Notes: generated by a model from the sequence alone, not told the origin. A stretch of 41,861 bases of DNA from JAVBOD01 sp031551045 (GCA_031551045.1 JAVBOD010000078.1:1-41861); one strand, 5' to 3'. Numbered from the stretch's first letter, positions 15,653 to 25,346 are shown. Made by a program: numbers and translations.

Positions 15653-15732
15653 GTCTATTTTTTATGAAAAGATATTAACCCGGTGTTATTGACAGCAATG
15701 AATTTTGAGGCTGTTTGGAGGCTGTTCAAAAT

Positions 15733-16143
15733 TTATAAAGCATCCAAATAAAAATCTTCTTTTTCGCGCATTTGCTTTTGCTGAGCTCTTGTTTGGTCAT
15801 TATAGCCACATAAATGTAACATGCCATGCACTATCACCCGCAACAACTCCCGTTCGAACGGTTCTTTATAGGTTTCCGCATTAACCCTTACGGTATCTAT
15901 ACTGATAAAAATATCGCCGGCAATGGCATTCCCTTCCGTATAGTCAAATGTAATCACATCGGTGTAATAATCGTGCCGTAAGTACAAACGGTTTTTTTGC
16001 AACAGGTACTCATCGGAACAAAAAATCACCGATACCACTCCTACCCTTTTTCCCTCATTTTCCACCGATGTTTTCAACCAATGCTTGACACGGCGTTTTT
16101 GCGGTAAGTCAAATGCAATATTTTCTGAAAAAAAAGAAATCAT
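15733..16143 (-). CDS. ybeY: Endoribonuclease YbeY (16S rRNA maturation)
   Basis: A 136-residue zinc-dependent RNase acting in rRNA 3'-end processing and ribosome quality control. The metal-binding signature is seen as VIVHGMLHLCGYND (about 107-120), in place of the canonical HGxLHLxGYDH. Also seen are YLLQKNRLYLRHDYYTDVITFDY (the NxxYR-xxxxTDVLSF family block) and GDIFISIDTV. The second position after GYN is Asp-Gln rather than the common D-H, so the third zinc ligand is less typical, although many Bacteroidetes members look alike. It follows the AhpD-like gene on the same strand after 86 bases. In many Bacteroidetes ybeY sits beside mnmG; here they are 12 kb apart. Confidence 0.92.
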   Translation of the reverse strand: MISFFSENIAFDLPQKRRVKHWLKTSVENEGKRVGVVSVIFCSDEYLLQKNRLYLRHDYYTDVITFDYTEGNAIAGDIFISIDTVRVNAETYKEPFERELLRVIVHGMLHLCGYNDQTRAQQKQMREKEDFYLDAL

Positions 16144-16229
16144 AATTCTTCCACTGTTTTATTGATAAAGAGTCTCTCAAAAAGTATTCCTCTTTAGCAT
16201 TCGTCCGCTCCTCGCCCCCGGAATATCAA

Positions 16230-16577
16230 CTATTTTTCTTGCAACAACTCTTCCCAATACTCCATGGCACGCCGTGTATGCGGAATTACAATCGTGCCGC
16301 CCACAATATTGGCCACTGCAAAAACTTCCATCATTTCCGAAGTTGTTACGCCTTGCTGTGCGCATTTTTCCAAATGATATTTGATACAATCATCACATCG
16401 TAACACCATGGATGCTGCCAAACCCAATAATTCTTTTGTTTTGACGGGCAAAGCGCCTTCGGCATAGGTATTCGTGTCGAGATTAAATAATCTTTTTATT
16501 ACCAAATTATCTTGCGCCAAAATTCGCTCGTTCATTTTGGTACGATAATTGCGAAAATCCTCCATTGCTTTTGTCAT
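16230..16577 (-). CDS. Carboxymuconolactone decarboxylase / AhpD-like protein
   Basis: A 115-residue alpha-helical protein of the CMD/AhpD family. Seen: KTKELLGLAASMVLRCDDCIKYHLEKC, giving the Cys-x-x-Cys-(x3)-His redox centre (C76, C79, H83), then the helix GVTTSEMMEVFAVANIVGGTIVIPHTRRA. The CxxC-H set suggests thiol-based peroxidase or alkylhydroperoxide-type activity rather than true decarboxylation. No AhpC is nearby, so the partner is unknown. A TAACTTTG promoter element is at 16599-16606. Start is the ATG at 16577. Confidence 0.87.
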   Translation of the reverse strand: MTKAMEDFRNYRTKMNERILAQDNLVIKRLFNLDTNTYAEGALPVKTKELLGLAASMVLRCDDCIKYHLEKCAQQGVTTSEMMEVFAVANIVGGTIVIPHTRRAMEYWEELLQEK

Positions 16578-16598
16578 AACGATTTCATTTCAATTAGA

Positions 16599-16606
16599 CA
16601 AAGTTA
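16599..16606 (-). promoter_or_regulatory. -7 element for the AhpD-like gene
   Basis: Minus strand reads TAACTTTG (TAnnTTTG match) 22 bases upstream of the ATG at 16577. No clear -33 element. Confidence 0.4.
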
Positions 16607-16663
16607 GAAATTATTAGTAGTTTTACGCCGTTTTTTGAAAATTAATTTAACGAACACAAACAT

Positions 16664-17605
16664 ATGTCAAAAATTACCGTTGTAGGCGCCGGAAACGTAG
16701 GCGCCACCTGTGCCAACGTAATGGCACAAAAAGAACTGGCAGCCGAAATCGTACTGCTCGATATTAAAGAAGGCATCTCCGAAGGCAAAGCCTTAGACAT
16801 GATGCAAACCGCCACGCTGTACGGATTCGACACCCGCATAAAAGGCGTTACGAACGACTATGCCGCCACGGCCAATTCCGATGTAGTGGTCATCACCTCG
16901 GGCATTCCGCGAAAACCGGGCATGACGCGCGAAGAACTCATCGGTACAAATGCCGGCATTGTAAAAGGCGTTGCCGAAAACATACTAAAATACTCGCCGG
17001 ACGCTATTATTGTAGTCATCAGCAATCCGATGGACACCATGACCTATTTGGCGTTGAAAGCCACCAAGCTTCCCAAACAACGCATCATCGGCATGGGCGG
17101 ATTGTTGGACAGCGCCCGCTTCAAAGAATATTTAGCACAGGCGCTGAACGTTCCCGCATCGGATATCGAAGGAACGGTTATCGGCGGACACGGCGACACC
17201 ACGATGATTCCACTGGCCCGCCTTGCCACGTACAAAGGCGTTCCCATCAGCAATTTGTTAAGCAAAGAAGCGCTCGACAAAGTAGTAGCCGACACGATGG
17301 TAGGCGGCGCTACGTTGACCAAATTCCTCGGCACATCGGCATGGTATGCGCCGGGCGCAGCCGGCTCGTTCCTCGTAGAAGCTATTTTACGCGACCAAAA
17401 GAAACTGATGCCCTGCTGCGTAATGCTCGATGGCGAATACGGCCAAAAGGACATTTGTATTGGTGTTCCGGTGATTATCGGTAAAAACGGCTGGGAAAAA
17501 ATCGTCGATTTCAAACTGAACGCCGACGAACAAGCCGCATTCAGCAAAAGCGCCGACGCCGTTCGCAGCATGAACAACGTGTTGAGCGAAATGAAGTTGG
17601 TGTAA
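16664..17605 (+). CDS. mdh: Malate dehydrogenase
   Basis: A 313-residue LDH-like malate dehydrogenase interconverting malate and oxaloacetate with NAD. Seen: GAGNVG (8-13), Asp33 as the NAD-selecting acidic residue in VLLDIKEG, Arg83 and Arg89 in IPRKPGMTREEL (substrate binding), Asn121 in ISNPMD, Asp149/Arg152 in LLDSARF and the catalytic His176 in GGHGDTT. Length and motifs are standard. In this organism it can feed the reductive branch to fumarate and the fumarate reductase encoded at 27895-30650. It has a strong terminator at 17626-17651. Confidence 0.97.
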   Translation: MSKITVVGAGNVGATCANVMAQKELAAEIVLLDIKEGISEGKALDMMQTATLYGFDTRIKGVTNDYAATANSDVVVITSGIPRKPGMTREELIGTNAGIVKGVAENILKYSPDAIIVVISNPMDTMTYLALKATKLPKQRIIGMGGLLDSARFKEYLAQALNVPASDIEGTVIGGHGDTTMIPLARLATYKGVPISNLLSKEALDKVVADTMVGGATLTKFLGTSAWYAPGAAGSFLVEAILRDQKKLMPCCVMLDGEYGQKDICIGVPVIIGKNGWEKIVDFKLNADEQAAFSKSADAVRSMNNVLSEMKLV

Positions 17606-17625
17606 ACACACCGTCCCTAAAATAT

Positions 17626-17651
17626 AACCGGCCCGAACAGCCGGTTTTTTT
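17626..17651 (+). terminator. Intrinsic terminator of mdh
   Basis: AACCGGC (17626-17632), 7-base loop, GCCGGTT (17640-17646) followed by a run of Ts to 17651. Confidence 0.88.
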
Positions 17652-17720
17652 GTTAACTTCGGTTAATTGCACCTCAATAATCATTCTTTTTTGTATCTTG
17701 TGCAAAAGAAAACGAGCGCC

Positions 17721-19100
17721 ATGATAACTGTCATCATTCCCGCATTAAACGAGGAAGAACATATTGCTTCGGTTATTGATTTTGCCAAATCGTACAAATA
17801 CGTGAGCGAGGTAATTGTGGTGGACGACCAGTCGTCGGACAATACCGTATTTATCGCTAAAAACCGCGGCGCCAAAGTAATCACCAGCGCTACGCCGGGT
17901 AAAGGCAGTTCCATGAAAGACGGCATCCGGCACGCCGGCAATGATATTATCGTATTTCTCGACGGAGATATTGAACCGTATCCAACGGGCACCATCAAAT
18001 TATTGACAACTCCGATACGGCGCAACAAAGCCGATTTCGTAAAATCGTCATTCGACCGGAATGCCGGCCGCGTCACCGAATTGGTGGCAAAACCGTTGCT
18101 AAGCATTCTTTTTCCCGAACTAACACGGTTTCAACAACCGCTAAGCGGCATGATTGCCGGACGGAAATCACTGTTCGAAAAAATTACATTCAACGACGAT
18201 TATGGCGTGGACATCGGCATTCTGATTGACATGTACCTGATGAATGTACGCATAAAAGAGGTAAATATCGGTTACCTCGAAAACAAAAGCAAACCTTGGC
18301 AAGCATTAGGAAAAATGAGCAAAGAAGTGGCTTCGGCCATCATTTCCAAAGCAGCCTCGAGCAACAATCCGAACCTCACGTTCGAAGAGCTCGGCAGCAT
18401 TGCCGAAATCCGCTCGCAGCTGGATATCAACCTAAGCAATGAATTGAAATCACTGCATAAGTTAATGATTTTCGACATGGACAATACCTTGTTGCAGGGG
18501 CGTTTTGTGGACGTATGCGCCGCCCGCTTCGGTTTCGAAGAAGCACTCATGAATATCCGCCATTCGGAAACCGACCCGATGATTATCACCAAACGCATTG
18601 CCACGTTGTTCAAGGGGAAAAGCCATCAGGAACTGATTGCCGTTGCCGACAACATTCCGATAGTGGGTGATGCGGCTTCGACCATTAAAAAATTAAAAGA
18701 TAAAGGATACATCATCGGCATTATTTCCGACAGTTACCACTTCGTGACCGAACACTTGAAAAGCAAGTTAGGCGTGGATTTTTCAATGGCCAACGAATTG
18801 GAATTTTCGAAAAATACCTGTACCGGCGAGGTAAAAATTCCTTCGTTCTTTATCAATTCCGAAAAAAGCATCTGCAAACATTCCATTTGCAAAACCAATG
18901 CGCTGCTGCATATTTTGGATAACTATCAAATCAACATAAAAAACACCATCGCTATCGGCGACAGCAGGAACGACCTTTGCATGATAAAAAATGCCGGCGT
19001 GGGCGTTGCTTTCTGCTCTAACGATAACCTCCTGAAATATTACGCCGATGTGATTATCAATGAGCCACGTTTCCGGAAATTACTAAAAGTGATAGGATAG
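17721..19100 (+). CDS. Glucosyl-3-phosphoglycerate synthase-like glycosyltransferase fused to a HAD phosphatase
   Basis: A 459-residue two-domain protein. Residues 1-215 are a GT-A glycosyltransferase: IIPALNEEEHI, VVDDQSSDNT, PGKGSSMKDGI, DGD at 81-83 for metal/UDP-sugar. The stretch GRVTELVAKPLLSILFPEL...QPLSGMIAGR...YGVDIGILIDMY strongly resembles GpgS (GT81), which makes glucosyl-3-phosphoglycerate. Residues 245-459 are a SerB-like HAD phosphatase with nucleophile DMDNT (252-256), a SDS motif (IISDSYHF) and GDSRNDLCMIKNAGVGVAF. The pair would make and then dephosphorylate the intermediate to glucosylglycerate, a compatible solute or polymer precursor. Product is inferred. The ATG at 17721 is chosen because the upstream TTG extension carries no family sequence. 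Confidence 0.8.
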   Translation: MITVIIPALNEEEHIASVIDFAKSYKYVSEVIVVDDQSSDNTVFIAKNRGAKVITSATPGKGSSMKDGIRHAGNDIIVFLDGDIEPYPTGTIKLLTTPIRRNKADFVKSSFDRNAGRVTELVAKPLLSILFPELTRFQQPLSGMIAGRKSLFEKITFNDDYGVDIGILIDMYLMNVRIKEVNIGYLENKSKPWQALGKMSKEVASAIISKAASSNNPNLTFEELGSIAEIRSQLDINLSNELKSLHKLMIFDMDNTLLQGRFVDVCAARFGFEEALMNIRHSETDPMIITKRIATLFKGKSHQELIAVADNIPIVGDAASTIKKLKDKGYIIGIISDSYHFVTEHLKSKLGVDFSMANELEFSKNTCTGEVKIPSFFINSEKSICKHSICKTNALLHILDNYQINIKNTIAIGDSRNDLCMIKNAGVGVAFCSNDNLLKYYADVIINEPRFRKLLKVIG

Positions 19101-19103
19101 CTT

Positions 19104-19134
19104 TTTGTAAATTAAAAAATTGGTTGTACTTTTG
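19104..19134 (+). promoter_or_regulatory. Promoter of tRNA-Ala
   Basis: TTTG (19104-19107), exactly 19 bases, then TACTTTTG (19127-19134). This is a full match to the Bacteroidetes promoter pattern, 14 bases before the tRNA. Confidence 0.8.
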
Positions 19135-19148
19135 TCCCCACAAATAAG

Positions 19149-19222
19149 GGGGCATTAGCTCAGTTGGCTAGAGCGCTTGCATGGCATGCACGAGGTCGTC
19201 GGTTCGACTCCGACATGCTCCA
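19149..19222 (+). tRNA. tRNA-Ala, anticodon GGC
   Basis: A 74-base cloverleaf. Acceptor GGGGCAT/ATGCTCC pairs with one G-U; D arm GCTC/GAGC; anticodon stem CTTGC/GCACG with loop ATGGCAT (anticodon GGC, reads GCC/GCU alanine codons); T arm GTCGG/CCGAC with loop TTCGACT; discriminator A. CCA is not encoded. The anticodon stem has one T-C mismatch (positions 28-42). Confidence 0.95.
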
Positions 19223-19227
19223 CAAAT

Positions 19228-19256
19228 AAAAATCTGCTATTCCGTAGCAGATTTTT
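19228..19256 (+). terminator. Intrinsic terminator of the tRNA gene
   Basis: 12-bp arms AAAAATCTGCTA (19228-19239) and TAGCAGATTTTT (19245-19256), 5-base loop, further Ts following. Confidence 0.88.
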
Positions 19257-19313
19257 ATTTTACTTATTATCAGAATATTAGATATATCTTTCAAATTTTT
19301 ATCAACAACTTTG

Positions 19314-19345
19314 TTTGCGTTTTTGAAAATTTATTTTTACCTTTA
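19314..19345 (+). promoter_or_regulatory. Probable promoter of the second TonB gene
   Basis: TTTG (19314-19317), 20-base spacer, TACCTTTA (19338-19345, one mismatch from TAnnTTTG). The ATG follows at 19372. Confidence 0.45.
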
Positions 19346-19371
19346 CGGTGATAAAACTTGCATAAACCACT

Positions 19372-20070
19372 ATGGAAATTAAGAAAACACCAAAGGCAGA
19401 CTTGGAGAATAAGAAATTCTTATTCCGGGAAATCGGGTTAGTTGTTGCATTATTGCTCGTTTGGGCGCTTTTTGAACACAAAACGTATGATAAGTCGGTT
19501 TCAACACTAAGTGACAGTTCTGTAGCAGCAGCAGAGGAGGAAATGATTCCTATCACTCAACCGGAGCCGCCTCCAATGGAACAACCAAAAGTTATTCCTG
19601 TGATATCGGAAGTTATCAATATTGTGGACGATAATGTAAAATTGGATAACGACCTTGTTATTTCTACAGAGGATGATAAGAATTTGGGTGTTCAAATTAT
19701 GGACTATGTAGAAGGAACGGGTAATACCGCAGTAGAAGAAGTAGAAGAAGATATTCCGGCAGCGGTGGTAGAAGAAAAGCCGAAATTTATGGGCGGCGAT
19801 GAAAATGAGTTCCGCAACTGGGTACAAAAGAATTTTGAATATCCGGAAGTAGCTCGGGAAAACGGGATTCAGGGACGAGTATTTGTTCAATTCGTAGTAA
19901 GTGCAGAGGGAAAAGTAGTCGATGTAAAAATACTACGTTCTATTGACCCTTCCATCGATAAGGAGCTAATCCGGGTAATGTCTATGTCTCCCAAATGGGT
20001 GCCCGGTAAACAACGCGGAAAGGCAGTACGTGTAAAATACACGTTGCCCATCAACCTCCAACTACGCTAA
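19372..20070 (+). CDS. TonB family energy transducer (second paralog)
   Basis: A 232-residue paralog of the protein at 8643-9332 with the same architecture. N-terminus MEIKKTPKADLENKKFLF, membrane segment about 20-36, acidic/proline spacer (about 50-135), TonB C-terminal domain about 145-232 (FRNWVQKNFEYPEVARENGIQGRVFVQFVVSAEGKV...MSPKWVPGKQRGKAVRVKYTLPI). It passes ExbBD-derived energy to outer-membrane transporters. Having several paralogs suggests different receptor sets or conditions. It is transcribed from its own promoter and closed by the hairpin at 20102-20136 before hflX. Confidence 0.93.
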   Translation: MEIKKTPKADLENKKFLFREIGLVVALLLVWALFEHKTYDKSVSTLSDSSVAAAEEEMIPITQPEPPPMEQPKVIPVISEVINIVDDNVKLDNDLVISTEDDKNLGVQIMDYVEGTGNTAVEEVEEDIPAAVVEEKPKFMGGDENEFRNWVQKNFEYPEVARENGIQGRVFVQFVVSAEGKVVDVKILRSIDPSIDKELIRVMSMSPKWVPGKQRGKAVRVKYTLPINLQLR

Positions 20071-20101
20071 TTACAGCAAAGCAATTAGTAACGCAGCATT
20101 G

Positions 20102-20136
20102 AAAATCCCGACTTTCAAAAAGGTTGGGGTTTTTAT
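20102..20136 (+). terminator. Terminator after the second TonB gene
   Basis: AAAATCCCGACTTT pairs, with one bulge, with AAAGGTTGGGGTTTTT and runs into a T-rich stretch. It may be leaky, as hflX begins 21 bases later with no clear separate promoter. Confidence 0.6.
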
Positions 20137-20156
20137 TTATAACAACGTGAAATGTT

Positions 20157-21365
20157 ATGATAGAAAAGAAAAAATATAATACGACAGAAAAAACGCTGGA
20201 AACGGCTGTTTTAGTGGGGATTGTAACACCCAGACAAAATGAAGACCAAGTAAAGGAATATTTGGACGAGTTGGATTTTCTGGCCGAAACCGATGGAATT
20301 GTTGCGAAAAAACGCTTTACGCAACGATTAGACCATGCAAATCCGAGGACATATCTCGGCACCGGAAAAGTGGAAGAAATCGCGGAATTCATCAAAGAAA
20401 ACGAAATTCCCACCGCTATTTTCGACGACGAACTCAGCCCCTCTCAAATGCGTAATCTGGAAAAAGCCTTGCAGTGCAAAATATTAGACCGCACCTCGCT
20501 GATTCTCGATATTTTTGCGCAACGCGCCAAAACCGCATACGCCAAAACACAAGTGGAATTGGCACAGTATCAATATATCCTGCCACGGCTTACCGGCATG
20601 TGGACACACTTGGAACGGCAACGCGGCGGTGGAGGCGTGATTATGCGCGGGCCCGGCGAAACGCAGATTGAAACCGACCGCCGGATTGTGCTGGAAAAAA
20701 TTGCACGGCTGAAAGAACAGTTGAAAAAAATTGACAAGCAAATGGCCTCGCAACGCAGCAACCGCGGAGAATTAGTACGCCTGGCATTAGTCGGCTACAC
20801 TAATGTGGGCAAAAGCACACTCATGAACCTGATGGCCAAAAGCGAAGTGTTTGCCGAGAATAAATTGTTTGCCACGCTCGACACCACCGTGCGGAAAGTG
20901 GTGCTGGAGAATTGCCCGTTTTTGCTAAGCGATACGGTAGGATTCATCCGCAAGCTGCCGCACCAGTTGGTAGAGTCGTTCAAGAGCACACTCGACGAAG
21001 TGCGCGAAGCCGATATCCTGTTGCATGTTGTGGATATTTCGCATCCGAATTTTGAAGAGCAGTTGAATGTAGTAAAACAGACGCTGCAAGAGATTGGAGC
21101 AGGAGAGAAGCCGGTCTTTTTGGTTTTCAATAAAATCGATGCCTACCGCTTCGAAGCAAAAGATGAATTCGATTTGACCGACAAAACGCCTAAAAATTTC
21201 AGTTTGGAAGAGTTGAAAAACAGTTGGATTGCCAAAGCGAACACACCTTGCATTTTCATTTCGGCCAAAGAGAAAATCAATATCGAAAAACTACGGAACG
21301 ATATCTACAAGATGGTGGCCGAAATCCATGCCGGCCGCTATCCGTTTAATAATTTTTTGTGGTAA
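20157..21365 (+). CDS. hflX: Ribosome-associated GTPase HflX
   Basis: A 402-residue GTPase that binds and splits stalled 70S ribosomes. The N-terminal HflX domain shows HANPRTYLGTGKVEEI and DELSPSQMRNLEKAL...DRTSLILDIFAQRAKTAYAKTQVELAQYQYILPRL. The glycine-rich linker is GGGGVIMRGPGETQIETDRR (157-176). G-domain: GYTNVGKST (213-221, P-loop), LSDTVGFIRKLPHQLVESFKSTL (switch II) and FNKID (NKxD). Length is typical. It follows the TonB gene after 86 bases, and a repeat pair and a terminator (21487-21525) lie downstream. Confidence 0.97.
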   Translation: MIEKKKYNTTEKTLETAVLVGIVTPRQNEDQVKEYLDELDFLAETDGIVAKKRFTQRLDHANPRTYLGTGKVEEIAEFIKENEIPTAIFDDELSPSQMRNLEKALQCKILDRTSLILDIFAQRAKTAYAKTQVELAQYQYILPRLTGMWTHLERQRGGGGVIMRGPGETQIETDRRIVLEKIARLKEQLKKIDKQMASQRSNRGELVRLALVGYTNVGKSTLMNLMAKSEVFAENKLFATLDTTVRKVVLENCPFLLSDTVGFIRKLPHQLVESFKSTLDEVREADILLHVVDISHPNFEEQLNVVKQTLQEIGAGEKPVFLVFNKIDAYRFEAKDEFDLTDKTPKNFSLEELKNSWIAKANTPCIFISAKEKINIEKLRNDIYKMVAEIHAGRYPFNNFLW

Positions 21366-21396
21366 ACACACAGCTTTTAGCAGATTAACACAGATG

Positions 21397-21475
21397 CGTC
21401 TTTGCGAGGAAAAGGAACGAGGACAAAGCAATCTTCTTATTAGGATAAGATTGCTTCGCTTCGCTCGCAATGACG
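21397..21475. repeat. Dispersed repeat pair after hflX
   Basis: A left half-unit (CGTCTTTGCGAGGAAAAGG...AAAGCAATCT, 21397-21434) and a right half-unit (AGATTGCTTCGCTTCG...AATGACG, 21448-21475) face each other. This is the two halves of a full unit in swapped order. Confidence 0.85.
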
Positions 21476-21486
21476 AGGAGCATAAG

Positions 21487-21525
21487 ACCTAACAAGTTTT
21501 GTATTTATTCCTGTTAGGTTTTTTT
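21487..21525. terminator. Bidirectional terminator between hflX and the hydrolase gene
   Basis: ACCTAACA (21487-21494) / TGTTAGGT (21512-21519) with a T-run to 21525. It overlaps the last codons of the minus-strand hydrolase. Confidence 0.75.
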
Positions 21526-22311
21526 GATAAATTCCAGCAATCCGGCAGCTACCGTTTCGGGCTCTTCCAAAAAGCCGCTGTGGCCGGAGTTTTGAAGCCA
21601 GAGCGTTTGTGCTTGCGGAAATTTTGCCGCTAAATTTTGCGCCGTTTCCGCCGCGATATAATAATCCTTTTCGCCGAACACAAATAGCAATGGCTTTTTG
21701 AATGCGGTTAAAAATTCATTCCTGTCCGGACGGATTTTCATGCCTTCCAAGCAAGCAATAATGCCTTGCGGTTCGTGGATTCCGGCTAATTCTTCGAGTT
21801 CCGTGATTTTTTCTTTCAGGCGTTTTACATTTTCCACAGCAAACATATTCGGGAAACTTTGTTTGGCCGCTAACGGCAACTTTCCCGCACGAATCAGCGC
21901 TATTTCGCGGTCGCGGTCTTTCCATTTCTCTTCGGAGTCGGGATTGGGCGTGGAATGAAAAAGCGCCAATCCGCGCACCACCTCCGGATAAGCGGCAGCA
22001 AGCGCCAGCGCCACATAACCGCCCATGGAATGCCCTACAACGACAGCTTCCCTCACGCCGCACTTTTGCAACGCTTCATAGACTACTTTTGCCGAAAAAT
22101 CTACCGTGTTGCACTCGGGGTGCGAACCGCTCAACCCGTGCCCCGGCAAATCGATACGCACTACGCGGACGTGCGGGCTGATGCGTTTTACAAAATCGTC
22201 CCACACAGCCATGGTTTCCAAATAACCGTGCAATAATACAACGGCGCTATCTCCTTTTTCCGTATCGTTTACATATACCGGAATACCTCCGCAAGTCGTG
22301 AAAAATTCCAT
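21514..22311 (-). CDS. Alpha/beta hydrolase
   Basis: A 265-residue alpha/beta-fold hydrolase. Seen: oxyanion-hole region VVLLHGYLETMAVWDDF, nucleophile elbow GHSMGGY (Ser in GxSxG, about residue 94-98), catalytic Asp likely in FVFGEKDYYI, and catalytic His in NSGHSGFLEEP. It resembles esterase/haloperoxidase-type members (FMGG; fluoroacetate- or MenH-like folds), but nothing fixes the substrate. It is divergent from nadE across a 66-base region that holds an unusual palindrome and a candidate TATCTTTA promoter (22328-22335). Confidence 0.9.
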   Translation of the reverse strand: MEFFTTCGGIPVYVNDTEKGDSAVVLLHGYLETMAVWDDFVKRISPHVRVVRIDLPGHGLSGSHPECNTVDFSAKVVYEALQKCGVREAVVVGHSMGGYVALALAAAYPEVVRGLALFHSTPNPDSEEKWKDRDREIALIRAGKLPLAAKQSFPNMFAVENVKRLKEKITELEELAGIHEPQGIIACLEGMKIRPDRNEFLTAFKKPLLFVFGEKDYYIAAETAQNLAAKFPQAQTLWLQNSGHSGFLEEPETVAAGLLEFIKKT

Positions 22312-22327
22312 CGCTTCTTTTTTGTTG

Positions 22328-22370
22328 TAAAGATAAGAAAAAATTATGTGTATCTTTGTATATCAAAGAT
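22328..22370. promoter_or_regulatory. Divergent promoter region with palindrome, hydrolase / nadE
   Basis: Plus strand TATCTTTG (22351-22358) is the -7 element for nadE. Minus strand TATCTTTA (22328-22335) is a candidate for the hydrolase gene. The nadE element sits inside a perfect palindrome ATCTTTG-TATAT-CAAAGAT (22352-22370) covering the expected transcription start. Confidence 0.5.
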
Positions 22371-22377
22371 GAGAGCC

Positions 22378-24288
<1,911 letters not shown>

Positions 24289-24310
24289 CCACGAAACAAA
24301 GCCACAGAAA

Positions 24311-25117
24311 ATGCCCACCGTAATTTTAATCACAGGAGCCTCCTCGGGTATTGGCCAAGCATGCGCCGAATATTTGGCGGCAAAAAATTATACCGTGTAC
24401 GGAACCAGCCGTAAAGCGCCCGTTGCAAAACCCGGCGCTATCCGTATGCTGCAAATGGACGTAACCGATCCGGGCTCCATAAAATCAGCAATAGAAACGA
24501 TTATTCACGAACAAGGCCGCATCGATGTGGTAATCAACAATGCCGGCATGGGTATTGCCGGCGCCGCCGAGTTGGCCACGCCCAATGAAATTCAAAGCCA
24601 GATGCAAACCAATTTCATGGGCACCGTGAATGTGTGCAGCGCCGTATTGCCCCACATGCGACAAGCAAAAAGCGGGAAAATAATTAATCTCAGTTCGCTG
24701 GGCGGCGTGATGGGCATTCCGTTCCAAGGTTTTTATTCGGCTTCGAAATTTGCGGTGGAAGGCTACAGCGAAGCGCTGAGCCTCGAAGTACACCCGTTCG
24801 GCATTAAAGTGATTTTGATAGAGCCGGGCGATTTTTCCACCGGATTTACTTCGAGCCGCGCCTTATCGGGAATAACGCAAAAAGACCCCGATTACAGCGA
24901 AACTTTTGATCGGTGCATGGGAATCATCGAAAAGGAGGAAACGGGTGGCTGCAAACCGCAGAAAATTGCCAAATTGATGCATCGCATCGTACGAAAGAAA
25001 CATCCGAAATTTCGGTATAAAGTGGGGAATTTGGTACAAACGAATTTTGCCCGCGCCAAGCGTTTTATTCCGGCACGAACCTACCAGCGGCTATTGCGCT
25101 TTTTTTATCATTTGTAA
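24311..25117 (+). CDS. Short-chain dehydrogenase/reductase (SDR)
   Basis: A 268-residue classical SDR. Seen: cofactor motif TGASSGIG (about 8-15), NNAGMGIAG (NNAG), the catalytic set SSLGG...YSASK with Ser, Tyr and Lys, and the IEPGDFSTGF segment after it. The N-terminal pattern (TSR after beta-2) suggests NADP(H) rather than NAD(H). The substrate is unknown. The ATG at 24311 directly precedes the first beta strand; an earlier in-frame start would overlap nadE. It lies 22 bases after nadE and is presumably cotranscribed. Confidence 0.9.
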   Translation: MPTVILITGASSGIGQACAEYLAAKNYTVYGTSRKAPVAKPGAIRMLQMDVTDPGSIKSAIETIIHEQGRIDVVINNAGMGIAGAAELATPNEIQSQMQTNFMGTVNVCSAVLPHMRQAKSGKIINLSSLGGVMGIPFQGFYSASKFAVEGYSEALSLEVHPFGIKVILIEPGDFSTGFTSSRALSGITQKDPDYSETFDRCMGIIEKEETGGCKPQKIAKLMHRIVRKKHPKFRYKVGNLVQTNFARAKRFIPARTYQRLLRFFYHL

Positions 25118-25131
25118 TGACATTTAAGCTA

Positions 25132-25211
25132 TCATTCTGAACGAAGTGAAGAGTCTCTTACGAGAATCTCTGTTTCGTAAAATCGTAGATTCTTCACTTC
25201 GTTCAGCATGA
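25132..25211. repeat. Second dispersed palindrome family (CTGAACGAAGTGAAG type)
   Basis: Arms TCATTCTGAACGAAGTGAAG... (25132-25156) and ...CTTCACTTCGTTCAGCATGA (25187-25211) form a long imperfect hairpin. An inner inverted repeat (TTACGA...TCGTAA) lies between them. This core differs from the AGATTGC family. A single arm recurs at 40150-40174. Confidence 0.85.
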
Positions 25212-25256
25212 CAAATGCACAAAAAAAAACAATGAAGCAGTCTTATCCTTAAACAC

Positions 25257-25317
25257 AGATTGCTTCGCCCCGCAGAGCGGGACTCGCAAGGACGGAGGCC
25301 TTCGTTCGCAATGACGG
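25257..25317. repeat. Dispersed repeat unit with extra hairpin, upstream of the S41 protease
   Basis: AGATTGCTTCG, then an inserted CCCCGC-AGA-GCGGG hairpin, GACTCGCAAGGACGGAGG and CTTCGTTCGCAATGACGG. It is a variant full unit of the AGATTGC family. Together with 25132-25211 it fills most of the 258-base gap. Confidence 0.8.
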
Positions 25318-25346
25318 GTGCATATAGCTATTTCATTTATTTTTAA

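Noticed and set aside
15563..15732. Cobalamin riboswitch upstream of the BtuB-like receptor
   Set aside because: The leader between promoter and start is only about 55 bases, with one small hairpin and no B12-box-like conserved motif, so there is not enough room for the aptamer.
15702..15732. Tandem GAGGCTGTT / hairpin ATTTTGA...TTCAAAAT after ybeY
   Set aside because: The stem is short and imperfect with no T-run; too weak to annotate as a terminator.
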